Shown in pieces: positions 50,492-60,268 of a DNA stretch of 64,000 nucleotides (the stretch's first letter is position 1; every line of letters begins with the position of its first letter). The stretch comes from Thermofilum uzonense (GTDB lineage: Archaea; Thermoproteota; Thermoprotei; Thermofilales; Thermofilaceae). Below the pieces are notes generated by a model. It saw only the letters and a list, made by a program, of their open reading frames with translations, had not been told where the DNA came from and made no database searches. Position numbers and translations under genes: made by a program. The stretch lies in NCBI RefSeq assembly GCF_000993805.1, contig NZ_CP009961.1, forward strand, positions 1,388,453 through 1,452,452, in the 5' to 3' direction.

Positions 50492-51445
50492 ATGCCGGTA
50501 TCCGAGCCTCCTTCGCGTATGAAGACTCTCAGCGTGATCATCCTTTCGAAGAATAACGGAAGGACTCTCGGCTACACGTTGTTAAGCGTACTGCGCGCCG
50601 CGGTGCCCGAGGGCTGGGAGAGAGAGATCATTGTAGTAGATGCTCGCAGCAGTGACAACACGCCGAGGATACTTGAGGCCTTCAGGAAGTACATCCGGGT
50701 GATTCACGATGAGGGTAGGGGGATTGGAATAGCTAGGAACATAGGGGTTTCCTCAGCGAAGGGTGAGATAATCTGCTTCGTTGATGCCGATTGCGTGGTG
50801 GGCAGAGATCACTTCGTGAGGGTCGTAAACGCAATAGAGGACGGGGGGGCAGAGCTGGTGGACGTGAAGGGTGGGAAAGGGGTTGCGGAATCCCCCGTTG
50901 AGGAGCTTGAACAGAAGGTGTGGGAATGGGGGAGGGCCTATTCGAGTGAGCTTGCCAGGGATAGGTGCTTTGCCGGCGGCTCCTTCATCTCGTTCAAGCG
51001 GGATGTTTTTGAGAGGATCAGAGGGTTCTGGGAACACCCTCCCTATGGAGCTGATGACTTGGACTTCAGCTACAGGGCTTACCGCTCCGGCTTTAAGATT
51101 TCCGTGGTATCCTCACTTGGATCCTACTGTAGGCACAGAAGGAGCCTATTGGATCTCGTTAAGCAGCAAATGGGGTGGGGAAGAGGGTACGCTCATGTGA
51201 TAATCAAGTACAGGACTCATTATGATTTCTGGAAGTGTTATAGATGGTCCCATATAGTATACAAACTACTTGGAAAATTCATTTACCTTTACCCAATCTT
51301 TGCATGCATTTTAGCGCCCGTCAAGGGTTTGTACCTCGCCGTATGGTCGGGGGATTGGCGACTGCTCCCTTATTGGACGTTACGTCGATGGGCTTTCCTG
51401 TACGGTATGTTGAGAGAGTTGAGGGCGAGAAGGACGAGGCGCTAA
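50492..51445 (+). CDS. GT2-family glycosyltransferase
   Basis: 317 residues. GT-A motifs: SVIILSKNNGRTLGYTLLSVL (about 14-34), IIVVDARSSDNTPRIL, GIGIARNIGVSSAKGEIICFVDADCVV with the D-x-D (about 72-98), GGSFISFKRDVFERIRGF and YGADDLDFSYRAYRSGF (catalytic D-D-x-D region). The C-terminus has one or two hydrophobic segments (about 255-290). Forms a two-gene unit with the preceding GT4. Confidence 0.86.
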   Translation: MPVSEPPSRMKTLSVIILSKNNGRTLGYTLLSVLRAAVPEGWEREIIVVDARSSDNTPRILEAFRKYIRVIHDEGRGIGIARNIGVSSAKGEIICFVDADCVVGRDHFVRVVNAIEDGGAELVDVKGGKGVAESPVEELEQKVWEWGRAYSSELARDRCFAGGSFISFKRDVFERIRGFWEHPPYGADDLDFSYRAYRSGFKISVVSSLGSYCRHRRSLLDLVKQQMGWGRGYAHVIIKYRTHYDFWKCYRWSHIVYKLLGKFIYLYPIFACILAPVKGLYLAVWSGDWRLLPYWTLRRWAFLYGMLRELRARRTRR

Positions 51446-51475
51446 GGCTCTCTGAGATGCCTGGGAGGCTGCATG

Positions 51476-51787
51476 TTACGCGGAAGGTGCAAGCTCAGGC
51501 TCCTCGTTCTCCATAATACTGTGTAGATTCTTGTACAAAAGAAACTTTCCGAGTCTCCTTAACTTTTTGTTGAGACTTTCTGCTGCCTTCACGGTCAAGG
51601 GCTCTGGGATGATCCTGTAGGGTAGCTCGGGGAGTCCTAAAAGCGTGAAGATCCTTGGGTCAAGCCCTCTCGTTACGAGCTCGGCGTTAAACTCATTCTC
51701 GCGTAGTGCTCTGAGGAGAGAGCCCGGGAGCCTCTCAGCCCCTCCGACATTGTGGGAGGAGTAGTGAGCCACAGCGATGGAGACCAT
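51476..51787 (-). pseudogene. truncated GT4 glycosyltransferase (N-terminal stump)
   Basis: 103 residues. The first ~75 (VSIAVAHYSSHNVGGAERLPGSLLRALRENEFNAELVTRGLD) are the acceptor-domain start of a GT4 enzyme with the 'GGAER' turn. Then the sequence loses family character and stops; no donor-binding domain follows. It is 5 bp downstream of the intact GT4 gene in the same direction. Confidence 0.6.
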
Positions 51788-51792
51788 ACGCT

Positions 51793-52827
51793 TTACCGGA
51801 GAATCTCCGCGTAAAGTTGAACATATTTCTCAGTTATGACGTCCCAGTTGAACTCTCTTTCAACTTTCTCGCGTGCCCTATCAATCATGTGTCGAGGGGG
51901 GTTCATGAGGGTGTTGTTTACAGCCTCAGCGAGCTTAACAGGGTTCTCGGGCTCTACGAGCACTGCTAGGGGCTCGCCGAAGGCGCTGGTTATCTCGGGT
52001 ATTCTCGATGCTATAACGGGGACTTTCAGGGCCATGGCCTCCAGGATGACAGTCGGTAAACCCTCTGCACGAGAGGGGAGCACGAGGGCATCGCTTCCGG
52101 CTATGATCTTGAGGGTCTCGAAGTGCTCCTTGAAGCCCAGGTAGTGGAAGTTCGGAAGTTCTTTTGAGAGTCTTCGTGCCCGCTCTTCGAGCTCCTTGAG
52201 ACCAGAGCCGAGAACGACAATATGGATGCTGGGGTCCACAAGTCTCACTGCCTCTAGAAGTATGTCGAAGCCCTTTTCGTAGCTGAGCCTGCCCGCGTAG
52301 ACCACCTGTCTCTCGTACAGCCTCACCCCCTCGCGGGGAAGCTTCTCTAGATCCAGGCCGTTAGGTATGTAGTATGTTTTTACACCAATCTTTTGGTAGT
52401 ACTCGCAGACGCGTGGGGAGACGCAGGTTACAGCATCCACTCTTTTAAGCATCCACGACTCTAGCTTGGTTGCTATGTCGCCGGCAAGTCCCCCGTAGAG
52501 TATCCTTATGCTCTCCGAATATATACCATGAAGGGTGAGCACCTCGACTCTAGCCGGAGCTGATTTAACGCTTAACCAAACTGGGAGGTTGTGCCCGTGT
52601 ACAATGTCGAAGCCGTCTCTCTTCACTCGCAAAAGTAGGGTCTTAACGGCTGATGTGAGTGCGAAGCTTGGGTTGTATAGCCCCTTAACGGGTATGTGTG
52701 GCGTGTTTTCAGCCGAAACGACCTCTACTTCTAAGCCCTTTCTTCGAAGCCTTTCCACGAGAGCCGAGACGTGTCTTGAGATCCCTCCGATTCCAGTGAC
52801 CTTGGGGCTGACAAGCAATATTCTCAT
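51793..52827 (-). CDS. GT4-family glycosyltransferase
   Basis: 344 residues. GT-B: N-terminal KVTGIGGISRHVSALVERL (about 9-27), HGHNLPVWL, TLHGIYSESI; donor half QVVYAGRLSYEKGFDILLEAV, IHIVVLGSGLKELEERA, LGFKEHFETLKIIAGSDALVLPSRAEGLPTVILEAMALKVPVIAS with the conserved E-x7-E (about 260-270). Likely builds the surface glycan with the neighbouring enzymes. Confidence 0.88.
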   Translation of the reverse strand: MRILLVSPKVTGIGGISRHVSALVERLRRKGLEVEVVSAENTPHIPVKGLYNPSFALTSAVKTLLLRVKRDGFDIVHGHNLPVWLSVKSAPARVEVLTLHGIYSESIRILYGGLAGDIATKLESWMLKRVDAVTCVSPRVCEYYQKIGVKTYYIPNGLDLEKLPREGVRLYERQVVYAGRLSYEKGFDILLEAVRLVDPSIHIVVLGSGLKELEERARRLSKELPNFHYLGFKEHFETLKIIAGSDALVLPSRAEGLPTVILEAMALKVPVIASRIPEITSAFGEPLAVLVEPENPVKLAEAVNNTLMNPPRHMIDRAREKVEREFNWDVITEKYVQLYAEILR

Positions 52828-52959
52828 AGCCGGACATCTATGGTTTTATTACGGCGGAAAAATAATGTTTTGTTGAGGGGTAGCCACCTATGCATCCTGT
52901 GGAAACCTTTATCTCGGCAGCAAAGCTAGCTACCGGGGTAGCTCTCGCAATGTTTAGGG

Positions 52960-54499
52960 GTGGAATCATTGCAGAGTAGTGTAGGTGGACGCATGGCTTC
53001 GGCTACAATAATCCTTAGCGCTAGCCAGCTCTTGTCGGCTCTTGTTGCGGTGGTTTTCAGCATTCTTGTGGCGAGGCTTCTGGGACCTGGGGGTTACGGG
53101 CTGGTGAACCTTGCACTGGTCTACCCTTCTCTGCTCGCCGGCTTGCTGGATCTGGGGATCGGGACGGTGGTTTCCAGGTATGCCGCTGCAAACGGGGTGG
53201 ACGGGCTCGGACACGTGTGGTCTGGCGTGGTCCTCAAGCTTTTACTGGGTTTGATCGGCTCCCTGATAGTATTCCTTTACGCGGACTTCTTTGCGGGGCT
53301 TTTAATGAGGCCTGATCTTGCCCCTCTTCTCAGCACGCTGTCTCTCTATGTCTTTGCTGGTGCGGCTCTCTCAGCTGTGTCCTCCGCGTATGTCGGGTTC
53401 GGGAGATATGCGCTCGCCGGCTCTGTGAGCCTCGCTCTAAGCACTTTAAGGGGTGTTTTCGCCGTCGCCTTGATACTCGCGGGTTTGGGGGGTGTTCGGC
53501 GCGGTAGCCTCCTTTACAATCGCTTATACCCTGCTGTCAGTGCTTTATCTCCTATTATTCCTTAAGTTTTTCGGGAGGCCTAGGCTCTCCCGGGAAGCTG
53601 TCAAGGATGTTATCGGGCTGTCTCTTCCGCTCTACCTGGCTACTCTAGCAGGGTTACTCGTCCCGCCCATGGTAGACACCCTCGTCGCCAGGCGAGTCTC
53701 GGATACCGTTATTGGAAACTACAAGGTGGCAATGATCTCTGCTACGCCTATAGCTGTGATAACCTCCTCTGTCTCCACAGCAGCTTTAACCTCTCTACCA
53801 CTGCTCCTAGGCGATGAGGAATCTCTCAGGAATGGTGCAAGCTCCTATTCTCTATACGCCTCGGTAGCCCTCACAGGTCTCATGCTCGGCTACATGGCTG
53901 TGCAGCCGTGGCTGATCATCCTGCTCTACGGCTCAAGCTACTCGCTTGCCGCTAGCTACGCAAACATATACGTTGCCGGCTTCCTGGCAGACGCAGTATT
54001 AGGGAGCTACATACTGGGAAGCCACTTCATAACCGTTGGGGCTACCCGCTGGAATGGCCTTGTAGCAACGGTGAGAGGGGCTACGGTTATCCTTGCCGCA
54101 ATGCTGTTAGTGGAGAAGCTGGGAGCCACTGGAGCCATGCTCTCGTATAGCATTGGTGAACTCGTCGCGGCCACCACAATATACTTTGTCGCCAGCAGGG
54201 TTTACAGTGTGAGAATCGATCTTAGGGGCTCGCTTAAGGGGCTGATACCGGCGCTAGCGTCTTTCGCGGCTGCGAGCGCCGTGGCGTACTGGATCAACTC
54301 CACTCTTGCCTCCCTTCTCGCCTCCGGCCTCATCTTCGTCATCTTGTACCTCCTTCTTCTACCGTTCTTTCTCGATGACAAGGTTCTGAGCGGACTCGTG
54401 GGGTTCCTGACAAGCACGCCCTATATTGGATGGCTTTTAAAACCATTTAGGGAGGTATACCTCTCCCTCACGCGGGAACTTCACGGTAGACTCGTATAG
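52960..54499 (+). pseudogene. PST/MATE-type polysaccharide flippase, frameshifted
   Basis: Two overlapping frames together make one ~512-residue flippase with 12-14 TM helices. The first part (from GTG 52960, or ATG 52993) has LSASQLLSALVAVVFSILVARLLGPGGYGLVNLALVYPS, the polysaccharide-biosynthesis N-terminus, and runs to LILAGLGG at about 53490. The second continues from VFGAVASFTIAY to 54499. They join if one G is removed from the six-G run at about 53486-53491. It should move lipid-linked glycan across the membrane. Broken, mis-sequenced or recoded. Confidence 0.72.
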
Positions 54500-54613
54500 A
54501 ACACCTTATTCCTGACCAGTCATGCTTCTTCTGCATGTTCTTATGAATGCCCGGCTCTTAGTTTCCGCCTTCCCGCCGGGAAGAGGTTTATACGCTATGT
54601 TTTCCCAGAACCT

Positions 54614-55048
54614 CTACTCTACCGTCCGGGTATACTTTGATCCTGTCCCCGTTGATATACGTTTCAAGACTTCTTCTCCGAGCTGGTCTACGAGTATTAT
54701 CTTAGAGTTAAACCAGTTGTTGGCGAGTAGGACCCCGCTTACCGTCAGTGTGTCTGCTTGACGGGTGCATAGGATGGCCTTTGGTTCTAGCCTCATGCAG
54801 GCTATCTCTGCTATCACTAGTCCTCCCGTGGTTGAGCCTATGCCTTGCGGTATCACCAGTATCTTATGCGTTAAGTCCTTCCCGTAAATGTCGGGGTTGT
54901 TTTTGTCCGCACCTACAGCTTTCTTGGTTCTCGATACAATGGTCTTCTGGTATGTTGCAAGCCAGTTTAGACCGCTCCTGCTAACTACAGCTTCTCCTTC
55001 AGCCTCTCCGGCGACAACCGGTCGGCCTCTAAACTCCTCCCTGCTCAC
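54614..55048 (-). CDS. phosphomevalonate dehydratase small subunit (AcnX swivel, DUF126)
   Basis: 144 residues. The swivelling aconitase-like domain: GRPVVAGEAEGEAVVS (about 7-22), HKILVIPQGIGSTTGGLVIAE (about 60-80, the conserved G-S-T-T-G phosphate loop), LCTRQADTLTVSGVLLANNW. With the large subunit it dehydrates (R)-5-phosphomevalonate in the archaeal mevalonate pathway for isoprenoid lipids. It follows the large subunit by 6 bp. Confidence 0.8.
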   Translation of the reverse strand: MSREEFRGRPVVAGEAEGEAVVSRSGLNWLATYQKTIVSRTKKAVGADKNNPDIYGKDLTHKILVIPQGIGSTTGGLVIAEIACMRLEPKAILCTRQADTLTVSGVLLANNWFNSKIILVDQLGEEVLKRISTGTGSKYTRTVE

Positions 55049-55054
55049 ACCTTC

Positions 55055-55936
55055 TCACCTCCTCACGGTAAACGTCTCGACAAGAGCATCCTCTCGGAAG
55101 AAAACAGCGTGACTATAGTATGCTAGCTTGCCCGATACTGTTGCGATGTGGAGTCTCTTGGACGTTGGAATATTGGTGAACATTAATGGGCATATGCTTG
55201 ACAGCCTTACCCCGGCCTCTCTGAGACGCTGGTAATCCTTTGAGCCTTTAACATCGGATATTATCTTGGGAGCTGCAAGCATGAGGGTTCTCTTGATGAA
55301 TTTCCTGTCCTCGAGCCTCCGGGCCCAGTGAGAGACTTGTTCTCGTGAAAGGTGTGGGCAGCCTATAATGATGAGGTCAGTCTTCTCGGGGGAAGCACCT
55401 TTAGCCATCTCCGCCTCCATTTCCTTCAAGGCTTTATCGTCTACTACTAGGCGTCTGTGAGCGTCTTTGATTAGCCTAGCTCCTTCCTCGCGTGCCTCTG
55501 CGGTAAGCCCTTCGGCATGGAATAGTCCTACAGCACCCCAGGACGCCATGGCTGAGCCCATGTCTTTAAGCTCGTATTCCTCTAGGCCCCATTTCTCTAG
55601 CCCCGTGATGTATGGGACGTCTTCGCCTACTGTCTTGCCTATGAGGCTGCCTAGGATGAAGGGGTCTGGCTTTGAGGATGTTTTAACCTCTACTAGCCAG
55701 CTGGCCCTCCTGTTTTCGTCGAGTAGTAGCCCGAATTCAGGGGTTTCTCCGAGTATGCCTGAGAAGATCTCTATAATAGATGAGTTTCTGTTTGTTCTGG
55801 CTCCTATCACTGAATTGGCGTAGATTACGGCGGACGACTCCGCCCATGCTAGCACGTCCCCGTAGCTCGGCTTGTTGCCTATATAGTATGGGGTACACGT
55901 GAACGCTTCGCGGTCCATGAGCCCAAGCCTGAGCAA
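55055..55936 (-). pseudogene. phosphomevalonate dehydratase large subunit (AcnX), N-terminally truncated
   Basis: 293 residues matching only the C-terminal three quarters of a ~390-400-residue protein: TCTPYYIGNKPSYGDVLAWAESSAVIYANSVIGARTNRN, GCPHLSREQ, SSICPLM. Three Cys that could hold the [4Fe-4S] cluster are present. The frame extends upstream only to a TGA about 50 bp before 55936, and the first ~100 residues are not encoded. Either the gene is inactive with a copy elsewhere, or a shortened form works. The breakpoint (about 55960) is where low-GC, decayed DNA begins. Confidence 0.7.
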
Positions 55937-55986
55937 TAAATCCTCAAGTTGTTCCTGCTTACTGTATAATCAAAAATGCTGAAATA

Positions 55987-56851
55987 ATGGGTACCAATCG
56001 TAGAATAGTTTATATCGACAATGTATACACAGACAGGCAATTGGATTTGCTCAAAAAGATTGTCCTAGAGGATATAGAGATCAGGCATGGCAATTGGCGC
56101 GACTGAAATATGACGTTCATGAGTATTTTAAGAGATGCTAAAGAAGAAGGCTTAGATGCATTGGTCGTGGACAGCGATAACGTGCTGGATGGAAGATTGG
56201 CCAGGTTTGACAGGGAGCTTGTGAAAAGGTTCGGCTTCTACACTGTTATAGATTATGCGTGAGCAAAAGTGAAGGGGTAGTGGGATAGAAGCATAAAGCT
56301 GGGATCTATAAAAATGGATTGTGAGGAAAATTGAGGTCTATGGATTTAGAGCATTTAATTTATGGAAAACCGTCTTTTTTATAGGATCAAAACAAGCTGT
56401 CAGGCTGAGCAAAGATCTGCTCGAATCTCTCAACTACTCCATGTTCGAAAATATCGAAGAGTCCCTTAAAAACATCGATGCTGGGATTAGGTACTTTTTA
56501 ACTGATGAAACAGTTCTAGGGATGCCTCTGTTCTACAGCAACATTAGAACAACACCTTGGGTTATCATGAGTTATCATATACATCATGGCTCCACAGAAA
56601 CCAAGGGTATCAGCAGAACTTCAAAGTTGATGGTGGCCATGGTTCATACTCAGCTGGGCAAGGAATTGCTGAAGAGGAAGCTGAGCAAGGAAATGCTTTG
56701 GTACTATACAAGGTATAAGATAGCTCAATTATACAACTTTTTAGTAGAGTATATAGTATATAAAACAATAGATTATAGAATTATTATAAGCTCAAAATTT
56801 GATAAGAAAAATCAATTAAATATGCTGAGAAAAGTGGTGTTGAGGCCCTAA
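55987..56851 (+). pseudogene. decayed gene of unknown family with a DSDN motif
   Basis: Segment 55987-56262 reads IVYIDNVYTDRQLDLLKKIVLEDIEIRHGNW ... LDALVVDSDNVLDGRLARFDRELV with one in-frame TGA (56104). After a ~60-bp non-coding stretch, 56321-56851 is an open 176-residue frame with helical, Lys-rich sequence (LWKTVFFIGSKQAVRLSKDLL). The two may be halves of one gene. The D-S-D-N recalls glycosyltransferase metal sites but I do not recognise the family. Confidence 0.45.
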
Positions 56852-56870
56852 GGATCCCTGAGATTCCCTT

Positions 56871-57362
56871 ATGGAAGAAAAATGCTTAAGCAGAGCTGAA
56901 AACATAATAAAATATCCACAGGGGTTCAGAGTTGTTCACTACAGGCTGTTCAGACGCGAGGTCTTCGATAAAGTTGGCCTTCAGGATTCACGAATCCCCT
57001 ATGTGGAGGATCTTGATCTCTTCTTAAGGATGGAACTTGCAGGAATGAGGCTCAGCACCATACCGCTGGTCGATGATGCATTCATCCTGCACGATTAGAG
57101 CATTTCACTTCGATCCATAGTGATGAAGAGATATTACATAGGGCATCGGGACAGCAATCGCTTTGTGCAAATTCGGAAAATCTGATCTCTTCAGCAAGTA
57201 CTTCTCCTCTGGCACTCAAGAGGGAGCAAAGCTTTTTCAAAGTACAGATTTCTCATAAACCGTGCACGCATGGATCCATGCACCATCCTCCCACTGCTAC
57301 TGCTTATCCCCTTGAGGGCTATCTCCATGAGGATAGGTTTTTATCTCGGCCTGCTGTTCTGA
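56871..57362 (+). pseudogene. C-terminal remnant of a GT2 glycosyltransferase
   Basis: 75 open codons (56871-57098) include FRREVFDKVGLQDSRIPYVEDLDLFLRMELAG, the E-D-x-D acceptor region of GT2. After the stop, frameshifted pieces continue the same protein (SLRSIVMKRYYIGHRDS, then a hydrophobic C-terminus). The N-terminal half is absent. To the next gene at 57433 only an AT-rich TATA-like tract is present. Confidence 0.6.
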
Positions 57363-57432
57363 TACATTCTCTTGAAGGTACTACAAAACTAAAAAATATA
57401 TAAGTTTATAGCTTCTTAGTTCAGCTTGGGCA

Positions 57433-58194
57433 ATGCTGGCAATCTTCCTGAGCCATGATGTCGACTGGCCCAGGCATGGGCCGGGCATGGATCACATAAT
57501 GGCAAGAAGGGATAGATTTGAGGACAACATAATAGAAAAAGTGTTAAGAGGCTATAATCCCTATTTTGGAATTCCAGATATTGTTGAAATGGAGGAGAGG
57601 CTCGGAGTAAGATCCACCTTCTTCTTCAGGCCCTTTTATGATGACGGCACTGATGTGAACTGTTATTCTGATATAATTAAAGAGATCTCAAAGAAGGGGT
57701 GGGAGATAGGAGTTCACCTAAACGATCTCTCCTCTGTGGATGCAGTAAAAGCCCAGAAGGAGAAAATTGAGGAGATATCTGTCAGAACCCTTGGATGCAG
57801 AGTCCACTACCTGAGGATAAAGACAGAGGATTACCGAAAGATAAGGGATGCAGGCTTCCTATATGACTCCTCCCTGAAGAGCTTCAGGGACAGGATAGAT
57901 CCAAAGGACATGGGCCACCTTCAGATAGATGGTGTTGTCGTCTTCCCTGTGACGATAATGGATGCTTATCTATTCACATATATGAATGTAAATGAGGAAA
58001 GGATTATCAAGGTATTCGAGGAGGCCATTGACATCGCTAAGAGGATGAAGAAAGATGTGATCACAGTGCTTTGGCACGATTCCTCTGTGAAGATGAGAGG
58101 AGGCAGGGCATATGGAAAGGTGCTGGAGTTTCTCTACTCAAGGGAGGATCTGGAAATAATGAGAGGAGTTGACCTGCTGAGGAGGGTTATTTAA
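57433..58194 (+). CDS. NodB-type polysaccharide deacetylase-like protein
   Basis: 253 residues. NodB-fold pattern: LSHDVDW with two Asp at the N-terminus (residues 9 and 11), VRSTFFFRPF (about 57-66), WEIGVHLNDLSS (about 88-99), LRIKTEDYRKIRDAGFLYDSS (R-x10-G-F-x-Y-D-S-S), and the late VLWHDSS (about 213-219). Such enzymes remove N- or O-acetyl groups from sugars using a metal held by Asp/His. First gene of a three-gene cassette; AAATATATAAG about 25 bp upstream is a good BoxA. GC content is clearly below that of regions 1-3. Confidence 0.78.
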   Translation: MLAIFLSHDVDWPRHGPGMDHIMARRDRFEDNIIEKVLRGYNPYFGIPDIVEMEERLGVRSTFFFRPFYDDGTDVNCYSDIIKEISKKGWEIGVHLNDLSSVDAVKAQKEKIEEISVRTLGCRVHYLRIKTEDYRKIRDAGFLYDSSLKSFRDRIDPKDMGHLQIDGVVVFPVTIMDAYLFTYMNVNEERIIKVFEEAIDIAKRMKKDVITVLWHDSSVKMRGGRAYGKVLEFLYSREDLEIMRGVDLLRRVI

Positions 58195-59279
58195 TGGAGA
58201 TCAGAATATTGGTGACGGGATCCGGAGGGATAGGGGGTGTGAACTTTGTGAGAGCTCTGAGGCTTGCTGAGAGAATGGGAAAGCTGAAGTACTTCATAGT
58301 GGGGACTGATTACAACCAGTATCACATCCTCTTCCCTGATGTCAATCTGAGGATGAGATCTCCAAGGCATGATGATGTAGAGTTCATCCCCTTTCTCCTG
58401 GACATTGTGAGAAGATATGACATACAGTTCCTGCATCCTCATCCGAGCTCAGAGGCAAAGGTGGTATCGCAGAACAAGGATAAGCTTGATGAGCTGAGAG
58501 TTAAGCACTATCTGCCAAGGCCTGAGGAGATAGCCCCAGATAAATACACAATCTATGAGAAGTTGAGGGAGAGGAATGTGCCAGTTCCCCAAACTCTGCT
58601 CATATCATCGGATCTAGAGGGCGCATTTGAAAGGCTCGGATCCCCCCTGTGGATCAGAGCGAGAGCTGGGGCTGGAGGAAGGCTCAGCTTGAAGGTCAAC
58701 AATCCAAGGGAGGCAAGAGCATGGATCGAGCTGAATGTAATGCAGGGAAGGGCAAAGCCAGGCGATTTCATTGCTCAGGAATACCTTCCTGGCAGGGATC
58801 TGGCTTTCGACTCCCTCTGGTACAACGGGAAACTTGTGACTTCATTCGCAAGGGAGAGGCTTGAGTACCCATTTGCTCACATATCCCTCTCTGGCGTCAC
58901 AGGGACTCCTACAGTAGCGAGGATTGTGCACGATGATGAGGTGACAAAAGTCGGGATCTCAGCTGTGAAAGCGCTATCATCAAAGCCCCATGGCTTCTAC
59001 TCTGTTGACATCAAGGAGGATGCTGATGGCAAGCCCAGGGTGACGGAAGTTGATGGGAAATGGCACACAACAGCACCTCTGTGGGGTTATGCATTCAGCA
59101 AGTTTAAAAATGATATAAAGTATAATATAGCTTATATCTACGTTGAGATAGGGCTGAACGGAGAGGTGAAACAGGATATCCCTGAGATAAATCTCTTTCC
59201 TGAGGAGCTTTACCTCATAAGGCACATTGACTGCGGCGTCCTCCTGAAGCACAAGGAGGAGGTATTCAGGGTGCTCTGA
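58194..59279 (+). CDS. ATP-grasp protein (CarB/PylC-like)
   Basis: 361 residues, starting in the TAATG of the deacetylase stop. N-terminal Rossmann-like ILVTGSGGIGGVNFVRALRLAE and FIVGTDYNQYH. ATP-grasp core: DKYTIYEKLRERNVPVPQTL, PLWIRARAGAGGRLSLKV (flexible phosphate loop), FIAQEYLPGRDLAFDSLWYNGKLV and YSVDIKED ... VTEVDGKWHTT (metal-binding acidic residues). ATP-grasp enzymes form an amide or similar bond through an acyl-phosphate. The acid and amine partners here are unknown; a sugar-modifying ligase is a reasonable guess from context. Confidence 0.8.
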   Translation: MEIRILVTGSGGIGGVNFVRALRLAERMGKLKYFIVGTDYNQYHILFPDVNLRMRSPRHDDVEFIPFLLDIVRRYDIQFLHPHPSSEAKVVSQNKDKLDELRVKHYLPRPEEIAPDKYTIYEKLRERNVPVPQTLLISSDLEGAFERLGSPLWIRARAGAGGRLSLKVNNPREARAWIELNVMQGRAKPGDFIAQEYLPGRDLAFDSLWYNGKLVTSFARERLEYPFAHISLSGVTGTPTVARIVHDDEVTKVGISAVKALSSKPHGFYSVDIKEDADGKPRVTEVDGKWHTTAPLWGYAFSKFKNDIKYNIAYIYVEIGLNGEVKQDIPEINLFPEELYLIRHIDCGVLLKHKEEVFRVL

Positions 59280-59860
59280 TGAAGGTCATTGCCCTAGATT
59301 TTGATGGAGTTCTGACCAGCTTGAACATTAACTGGAGAAGGGTCAGGGAGGTTGCCTCCCTGAGGGCTGGGTTCAGAATAGAAAGCCTGCTCGACTTCTG
59401 GAGGGACAATTTCGGAAGCAAGATATTTCAAGATATCAGTGATGTTGTAAGGGAATTTGAGGAAAGAGCTGTTGAGACAGCAAAGCCATTTGAGGAAGCT
59501 GTGAAGCTTGTGGAGGAGGCATTCAAGAGGGGAATTAAGGTGTACATAGTGAGCATGCAGTCTAGGTCCTCGATCCTGAGATTTCTCGAGAAATTTAGTT
59601 TGCTTGAACATATATCTGGGGTGTTTAGCAGGGAGGATTTCCCAACGAAGCGTGAGATGTTGAGGAGAATACTGCAGATAGAGAAAATAGAGCCATCCGA
59701 GCTCATATTCATCGACGATCTTAAGAGAAATCTGGATGAGTGCAGGGATCTTGGCGTTAAATGCGTTCACGTAAGGGATATCAGCATGATAGCAGAATCC
59801 TTGAATTCACTACAACAAGAGATGTTTAGAAGGGAGAGCTCTGATCTGCACAGCCCTTGA
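59279..59860 (+). CDS. HAD-family phosphatase
   Basis: 193 residues, starting in the TGATG of the ATP-grasp stop. All four HAD motifs: I ALDFDGVLTS (Asp 7 and 9), II VYIVSMQSRSS, III FPTKREML (Lys), IV LIFIDDLKRNLDEC. A helical cap lies at about 20-65. It probably removes phosphate from an intermediate of the cassette's pathway; its co-translation with deacetylase and ATP-grasp suggests a shared substrate. Sequence after 59860 up to 60020 holds no gene. Confidence 0.82.
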   Translation: MKVIALDFDGVLTSLNINWRRVREVASLRAGFRIESLLDFWRDNFGSKIFQDISDVVREFEERAVETAKPFEEAVKLVEEAFKRGIKVYIVSMQSRSSILRFLEKFSLLEHISGVFSREDFPTKREMLRRILQIEKIEPSELIFIDDLKRNLDECRDLGVKCVHVRDISMIAESLNSLQQEMFRRESSDLHSP

Positions 59861-60049
59861 TAGCCCCGAGATGAGGTCTCATGAGTTCAAGCCCCCTGTC
59901 TGAATCTTAACATAAGCTCTTTAAGGAGACTTGAAGCCCCTTCCTACCACAGTCAAGCTATTTATAAAACAGAAAGGATTTTAGTCTTTTTTAACAAAAT
60001 TTCCTTTTTATATATCGCAGGGATATATTTAATACAAGCCTCTCTTCAG

Positions 60050-60268
60050 GTGCAGATCAGCTATGTTGCTTCAGAGGAGGAGGCTAGGGAGATAAGGAGG
60101 AAGAATGCAGACTGGAATTTCATAGAGGCACAAAAGCCCAGGATAAGGGAGGCCCCAAAGTACTGTGTGGAGAAGGGGGATCTATACATAGCCTCTCGGC
60201 TCGCTGGCCTGAAGGTGGAGGAGTTCAATGAGCTGAGGATCAGGGCTGGGATACCAAATGCCGCATGA
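60050..60268 (+). CDS. UPF0175-like antitoxin candidate
   Basis: 72 residues from a GTG with ATATATTTAATA just upstream. The C-terminal part KGDLYIASRLAGLKVEEFNELRIRAGIP reads as the 'A-x2-L-A-G-L-x4-F-x3-L-x3-G-I' HTH of UPF0175/VapB-type antitoxins. It overlaps the PIN gene by 11 bp. The partner is damaged, so this is probably an orphan. Confidence 0.55.
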   Translation: MQISYVASEEEAREIRRKNADWNFIEAQKPRIREAPKYCVEKGDLYIASRLAGLKVEEFNELRIRAGIPNAA

